Assembly (NCBI GenBank): GCA_050013795.1
Contig: JBEKEO010000082.1
Coordinates: 1-16,546, forward strand
Direction of reading: 5' to 3'
Length of the DNA stretch: 16,546 bases
Origin: CAWHOW01 sp050013795
GTDB taxonomy: Bacteria > Bacteroidota > Bacteroidia > Bacteroidales > CG2-30-32-10
Position numbers and translations under genes: made by a program. Below the pieces are notes generated by a model, which was given only the letters and a program-made list of their open reading frames with translations, ran no database searches and was not told the origin of the DNA. Below, one piece after another: positions 12,378 through 16,546 of the stretch; positions within the stretch are counted from its first letter, which is position 1, and the number at the start of each line of letters is the position of its first letter.

Positions 12378-15027
12378 TTACCGTATATTTCTTTTATGGT
12401 GTTTGGTGTTTATCGTTTCCTTTTGCGGATATGTAGACGCCCAGGAAACTATTAAAAAAATTGACTCTTCAAAAACCAAAACTGATTCCATAAGAGGTGA
12501 TACACTAAAAAGTGACACATTAAAAAAAGATAATAAGTCTAAAAATTCAAATTATGCTCTTTCATCAAAAGTAGATTATAAAGCAATTGATTCTATTCGT
12601 TTCGATATCGCTGAAGAAAAAGTTTATCTTTATGGTAAAGCAGAGATTAAATATGAAGACATAGACCTTACTGCGGATTACATAGAAATTAACTTTAAAA
12701 AGAACCAGCTTTTTGCAAAAGGAATTACAGATACATCAGGGAAAATAAACGGAATCCCCATCTTTAAACAGGGAGAAGAAAGCTTCACTTCGGCCACTCT
12801 TACTTATAACTTCAAAACAAAAAAAGGCATTATTTCCGATATTATTACAAAAGAAGGTGATAGTTATCTTCATGGAATTTCTGTAAAAAAATTCGCCGAT
12901 AATTCTATCAATGTTAAAAATGGGATGTATACTACATGCGATGATAAGGATCCTCATTTTGAAATAAAATTTGGCAGGGCGCGCGTAATTCCTGATGATA
13001 AGATCGTTACCGGTCCAGCTTATCTTGTTGTTGAAGATGTCCCGCTCCCAATAGGAGTGCCATTTGGTTTTTTCCCGAATAAGAAAGGGCAAACATCAGG
13101 GATAATTTTTCCTACCTATGGACAATCAACTGACCGTGGTTTTTTTCTTAATAATGGAGGATATTATTTCGGTTTAGGGCAATTCATGGATCTTGCTCTT
13201 AAAGGTGATGTTTATTCCAATGGTAGTTGGGCTTTACATGCTCTCTCAAATTATAAAATGCGTTACCACTATTTTGGGAATTTAGAATTGGATTATGCTA
13301 TTAATATTTTAGGTGATAAAGGGACTCCAGATTATTCTAAAAATAAAAGCTTTTTTATTAGATGGAATGACAATCAAGACCCAAAAGCTAATCCGAACAG
13401 TCATTTTCAGGCTTCAGTAAACGGCGGCAGCACCAATTATAATACATATAATACTACCAGTACTGAGGACTATTTAACCAACACTTTTCAATCAAGTATT
13501 TCATATACTACAGCCATTGGAGATAAATGCAATTTTTCTGTAAATATGAACGATAACCAGAATATGCTTACTCATGCTATTGAATTAAACCTTCCCGAAA
13601 TTGCTTTTTCAGTAAGCAATATTTATCCTTTCCGCAGCGAGAATAACGTTGGTAAACCAAAGTGGTACGACAAAATAAGCGTGGGCTATACAATGAATGC
13701 GGAAAACAATTTTAACACTATTGATACTCTCCTTTTTCCAAAGAACAGCACTTTTAACTTTCAACATCTTCAAGGTCTTATGTCAAATGGAATTGAACAA
13801 AAAATTCCGATAAGCTGGTCAGGTCAGCTTACGAAAAATGTAACATGGACAGTAAGTGGTAATATTAACGACCGTTCGTATTTCCAAACTATCGAAAAAC
13901 ATTGGGTTAAGGAAATGAGGATTTCCGGCAGTGACACATCCTATTATTACAGAAAAACAGATACTATTCATGGTTTCGGAAATGAATATGATTATAATAT
14001 GTCTACATCCTTATCCACACATCTGTATGGAATGTACACTTTCAATAAAGGGAGTATTATTGCAATAAGACATGTTCTAACGCCAACAATTTCATTTGTA
14101 TATACTCCTGATTTTGGCAGTCAGAGATATGGATATTACCGTTATCTTAGGAGCAACAAATATCCCAACGGAACACCTGATTATTCAATCTTTGAGGGCG
14201 GAATATATGGAACTGCTCCGGAATACAGATCGGAGTCAATAAATTATTCTTTGGCCAATAACCTTGAAATGAAAGTACGAAGCAAGAAAGATACAGTAAC
14301 CGGTACAAAGAAGATAGTTCTTATTGATAACTTAACCTTTTCAGGAGGGTACGATGTTGCAAAAGATTCACTTAATTGGTCGAAAATAACTATTAGCGGA
14401 CGTACAACAATTTTTAAAAATTTTAACATCACTTATACGAGCTTATGGGATCCTTACAGGATGAATGATTCAACAGGTCAAAATATTAATAAGTTTGAAT
14501 GGAAAGTTGATAAACATAATTTCCGGCTTTTCCGGATGTCGAGTACCGACTGGGCTTTGAGTCTTAACTGGAGCCTTCATTCAAAAACCAAGAAGAAAGA
14601 CATTAAAAGTAAGAAAGCATCGCAGGAAGAACTGGATATGATTAAAGCGCATCCTGATGCTTATGTCGATTTTGACCAGCCATGGAATGTTACATTGAGC
14701 TATTCTTTTAATTATTCGAGAGCTTACGATATTGCTTCCGAATTACTAAAGAATACAATAGTTCAGACAATGGGTGTTAATGGCGATGTTAATTTAACAC
14801 CAAAATGGAAAGTCGGGTTTACTTCGGGATATGATTTTGTACATCATCAATTATCTTATACTACAGTAAATATTTACCGTGATCTGCATTGCTGGGAAAT
14901 TGCGTTTAACTGGATACCAATTGGTGCACGTAAAAGTTACATGTTTACCTTACATGTTAAATCATCTGTGCTGGAAGATCTGAAACTGACAAAGAAAACC
15001 GACTGGAGGGATAATCAGAATCAATAA
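12367..15027 (+). CDS. lptD: LPS assembly outer membrane protein LptD
   Basis: An 886-residue protein that inserts lipopolysaccharide into the outer leaflet of the outer membrane. Residues 1-26 are a signal peptide (IFLLWCLVFIVSF, cleavage near DAQ). A Ser/Thr/Lys/Asp-rich linker leads to an OstA-like periplasmic domain (about 70-185: DIAEEKVYLYGKAEIKYED and later units). The conserved junction follows: TTCDDKDPHFEIKFGRARV, then PLPIGVPFGFFP and SGIIFPTYGQS-RGFFLNNGGYYFGL, leading into a C-terminal beta-barrel with many Tyr/Asn/Thr strands. It ends with RDLHCWEIAFNWIPIG and a short charged tail, as in other Bacteroidota LptD proteins. Mature cysteines are 191, 388 and 842. The start is a TTG at 12367; no ATG is available, and a loose -33/-7 pair (TTTG 12314-12317, TACATTTA 12334-12341, 16-base spacing) lies upstream. 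Divergent from the amidase gene; ends at a strong hairpin terminator. E. coli LptD is somewhat shorter (about 784). Confidence 0.92.
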   Translation: MHSNYRIFLLWCLVFIVSFCGYVDAQETIKKIDSSKTKTDSIRGDTLKSDTLKKDNKSKNSNYALSSKVDYKAIDSIRFDIAEEKVYLYGKAEIKYEDIDLTADYIEINFKKNQLFAKGITDTSGKINGIPIFKQGEESFTSATLTYNFKTKKGIISDIITKEGDSYLHGISVKKFADNSINVKNGMYTTCDDKDPHFEIKFGRARVIPDDKIVTGPAYLVVEDVPLPIGVPFGFFPNKKGQTSGIIFPTYGQSTDRGFFLNNGGYYFGLGQFMDLALKGDVYSNGSWALHALSNYKMRYHYFGNLELDYAINILGDKGTPDYSKNKSFFIRWNDNQDPKANPNSHFQASVNGGSTNYNTYNTTSTEDYLTNTFQSSISYTTAIGDKCNFSVNMNDNQNMLTHAIELNLPEIAFSVSNIYPFRSENNVGKPKWYDKISVGYTMNAENNFNTIDTLLFPKNSTFNFQHLQGLMSNGIEQKIPISWSGQLTKNVTWTVSGNINDRSYFQTIEKHWVKEMRISGSDTSYYYRKTDTIHGFGNEYDYNMSTSLSTHLYGMYTFNKGSIIAIRHVLTPTISFVYTPDFGSQRYGYYRYLRSNKYPNGTPDYSIFEGGIYGTAPEYRSESINYSLANNLEMKVRSKKDTVTGTKKIVLIDNLTFSGGYDVAKDSLNWSKITISGRTTIFKNFNITYTSLWDPYRMNDSTGQNINKFEWKVDKHNFRLFRMSSTDWALSLNWSLHSKTKKKDIKSKKASQEELDMIKAHPDAYVDFDQPWNVTLSYSFNYSRAYDIASELLKNTIVQTMGVNGDVNLTPKWKVGFTSGYDFVHHQLSYTTVNIYRDLHCWEIAFNWIPIGARKSYMFTLHVKSSVLEDLKLTKKTDWRDNQNQ

Positions 15028-15050
15028 TTCACTCAACTGTTAATAACGCA

Positions 15051-15089
15051 AAAACTCCTGCTGTTATTTAGCAGGAGTTTTGTTTTTAT
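15051..15089. terminator. Rho-independent terminator between convergent lptD and DUF5723-like gene
   Basis: A perfect 12-base stem, AAAACTCCTGCT (15051-15062) with AGCAGGAGTTTT (15070-15081), encloses a 7-base loop and is followed by GTTTTTAT on the plus strand. It lies 24 bases after the lptD stop. On the minus strand the stem ends in TTTT, so it may also stop transcription of the convergent gene that ends at 15103. Confidence 0.9.
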
Positions 15090-15102
15090 GATACCGCACT
15101 TC

Positions 15103-16362
15103 TTATCCAAATAACTTTTTGTTAGGGTTAGCCATAGCACCATCATGTTTTCTTCTAAAACGGCCTTTGTCAAAGGTGATTTTAATCGAAGTATATAAAT
15201 CGAACCCGGCATTGCTTCCCACTCCGACTGAACCTAACAGGTTGTCCGTACCTATTGTAAAACTCCAGAACCTTAAAGCCAGACCTACCCTGAAATATTT
15301 CATATCAGAAACAGACAGCGGCAAGCTTGCCTCAAACCGCCTTTTCTCAAAGCGTGGAGTAATTGCAAGCATGGTGGGCCTTCTTACAAATTCATCAGAA
15401 AGGTTTAAGCCTTTCACAAAAGTCCCGTTGAAATACCAGTTCTTGTAATAATGATAATCGAACTGTATGCATACTGCAGCCGGAAGATACATGGAAAAGC
15501 TGTTTTTAGACAGGGAGGAACCGGAACTATTTTTACTGGTATCAGTTATCAAATCATTCTTGGATGAATCAATCACGGTTTGTGAAGAACTGGTAATACT
15601 CTGGTTAAAACTGCTTCCGTTCACGTTCTTTGAAAACTTTATGAATCCCACGTCTATCAGCGATATACCAAATTTATAATCATAGTCCTGAAACTTTTGC
15701 TGGCTAAGTTTATTATATGTATTAAGGCTTACCTGCCTTGTTTTCTTCTCATAGGTAAAGCCAATATCCATACCCATGCCATGGCCGGACCCCATTCCGC
15801 CGCTGCCCGATAAGCCTGAATTGCTTAGGTTGGAGGGAATAGAACTGTTGAATGTATAGCCGGTATTATCATTGGTAAAGTACGCCCCACCTGCACCACT
15901 TAAATATTTCAGGGTAAGTCCGCCTGACCAGATACTTTTTTCTGCGCGGTAAAACTGGTAAGCATAACTCAAACCAATTTCGCCCCATGCAAGTCCTGCA
16001 ACATGCATTTCCTTATACTTTTCGCCATTTCCGACAGTACTGGACATATCCGTTTCCCTGTATGAAATAGCTGTTCTTGCAGCATCGATAAGTGCAAAAG
16101 CACTTTTGCCTGCATTGATCATAAATTCAGGGCCATTAAGCCTGAAATTGGCAAAAGCATTATCTGTTTTATCGGTCTGGTAAAAAACGTTAGCGGTTAT
16201 AAGATTTATATCGAGATACAGCTTTGAGTCGGCCATTGAGCTTGGATTCATTATCACTCCGCTGAGGCCGGCATAATTGCTGTTGACTAATCCCTGCATT
16301 TCCTGCGCTTCAATTGGCATTGCCAACCGGATGAAGAAGCTAATTAAAATGATCTTTTTCAT
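15103..16362 (-). CDS. DUF5723-like outer membrane beta-barrel protein
   Basis: A 419-residue protein from the ATG at 16362. It starts with a signal peptide (MKKIILISFFIRLAMPIEA, cleavage near QE). The mature start NSNYAGLSGVIMNPSSMADSKLYLDINL is a pattern I associate with Bacteroidota outer membrane proteins of the DUF5723 type. Alternating aromatic and polar strands follow (IGLSYAYQFYRAEK, WSGGLTLKYLSG), as does LPAAVCIQFDYHYYKNWYFNGTFVKG, and the final strands (FRVGLALRFWSFTIGTDNLLG, GFDLYTSIKITF) support a beta-barrel. A Gly/Met/His-rich stretch (15769-15819) and a Ser/Asn-rich stretch are probably loops. The frame extends upstream to a GTG at 16419, but 16362 is preferred: AAGGA lies eight bases before it and the signal peptide then begins with MKK. 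Transcribed alone, convergent with lptD. Distant in sequence from the DUF5723-like protein at the left edge. Function unknown. Confidence 0.75.
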   Translation of the reverse strand: MKKIILISFFIRLAMPIEAQEMQGLVNSNYAGLSGVIMNPSSMADSKLYLDINLITANVFYQTDKTDNAFANFRLNGPEFMINAGKSAFALIDAARTAISYRETDMSSTVGNGEKYKEMHVAGLAWGEIGLSYAYQFYRAEKSIWSGGLTLKYLSGAGGAYFTNDNTGYTFNSSIPSNLSNSGLSGSGGMGSGHGMGMDIGFTYEKKTRQVSLNTYNKLSQQKFQDYDYKFGISLIDVGFIKFSKNVNGSSFNQSITSSSQTVIDSSKNDLITDTSKNSSGSSLSKNSFSMYLPAAVCIQFDYHYYKNWYFNGTFVKGLNLSDEFVRRPTMLAITPRFEKRRFEASLPLSVSDMKYFRVGLALRFWSFTIGTDNLLGSVGVGSNAGFDLYTSIKITFDKGRFRRKHDGAMANPNKKLFG

Positions 16363-16459
16363 ATCATGGTTCCTTTCTTTGTTGGTGAATGCTCTTAGTT
16401 CCTGAAAAGCAAAAATCACACCAACATTTTGAATTTTAATATTGAACTATTTCATGATA

Positions 16460-16491
16460 CAAAAATACTTTCAGACTACCTAGCTAAACAA
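16460..16491 (-). promoter_or_regulatory. Candidate promoter of the right-hand DUF5723-like gene
   Basis: On the minus strand TTG (16489-16491) is followed after 21 bases by TATTTTTG (16460-16467), fitting TTG-N17-23-TAnnTTTG. Transcription would begin near 16453, leaving a leader of about 90 bases before the ATG at 16362. No further gene is visible to the right edge. Confidence 0.5.
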
Positions 16492-16546
16492 GAGTATATC
16501 TACCTTATTTAAACAGGTAATTTTACTGGTGTTTTCTTTATCTTTA

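Noticed and set aside
12736..13092. 118-codon minus-strand open frame inside lptD
   Set aside because: Antisense to the most conserved part of LptD; no supporting motif or start signal.

Overview
The window looks like AT-rich chromosomal DNA from a member of the Bacteroidota, probably an uncultured or environmental lineage. The evidence is the set of gene families (Bacteroidetes-type LptD and OstA-like protein, an MCE protein next to a SPOR-tailed amidase, DUF5723-like outer membrane proteins), several promoters of the TTTG-N19/20-TAnnTTTG type used by this phylum, weak or absent Shine-Dalgarno sequences, and a short GC-rich palindrome that inserts a PAGKAG peptide into a coding region. I see no tRNA, rRNA, CRISPR array, transposase or phage gene.

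Layout. (1) Bases 1-2148, minus strand: a two-gene unit in which a large surface-type lipoprotein gene is followed by a DUF5723-like beta-barrel gene that runs off the left edge. (2) Bases 2245-5127, minus strand: a 960-residue membrane-anchored protein with a DUF3352-like region followed by a beta-propeller-like region. (3) Bases 5369-6892, plus strand: an OstA-like (LptA family) periplasmic protein, divergent from (2). (4) Bases 6898-10977, minus strand: a tight three-gene operon reading MCE/MlaD-type lipid-binding protein, stand-alone Cache-like lipoprotein, sensor histidine kinase; it has its own well-formed promoter. (5) Bases 11128-12294, minus strand: a periplasmic N-acetylmuramoyl-L-alanine amidase with a C-terminal SPOR-like domain, divergent from (6) LptD at 12367-15027. 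(7) After a strong hairpin terminator, a second DUF5723-like outer membrane protein lies on the minus strand at 15103-16362.

Taken together this is a cell-envelope neighbourhood: LPS transport to the outer membrane (OstA-like protein and LptD), phospholipid trafficking (MCE), peptidoglycan cleavage (amidase) and beta-barrel outer membrane proteins. The least ordinary part is the MCE operon, where a lipid-transport subunit is translationally coupled to a periplasmic sensor lipoprotein and followed after four bases by a membrane histidine kinase. This suggests, as inference only, an envelope-state sensing module. Other points of interest are the compact divergent amidase/lptD control region with a 13-base palindrome, a 24-base inverted repeat of CRP/FNR-like geometry between the 960-residue gene and the OstA-like gene, and the palindrome insertion in the coding sequence of the 960-residue protein. 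All functional statements come from reading motifs; no database search was run.
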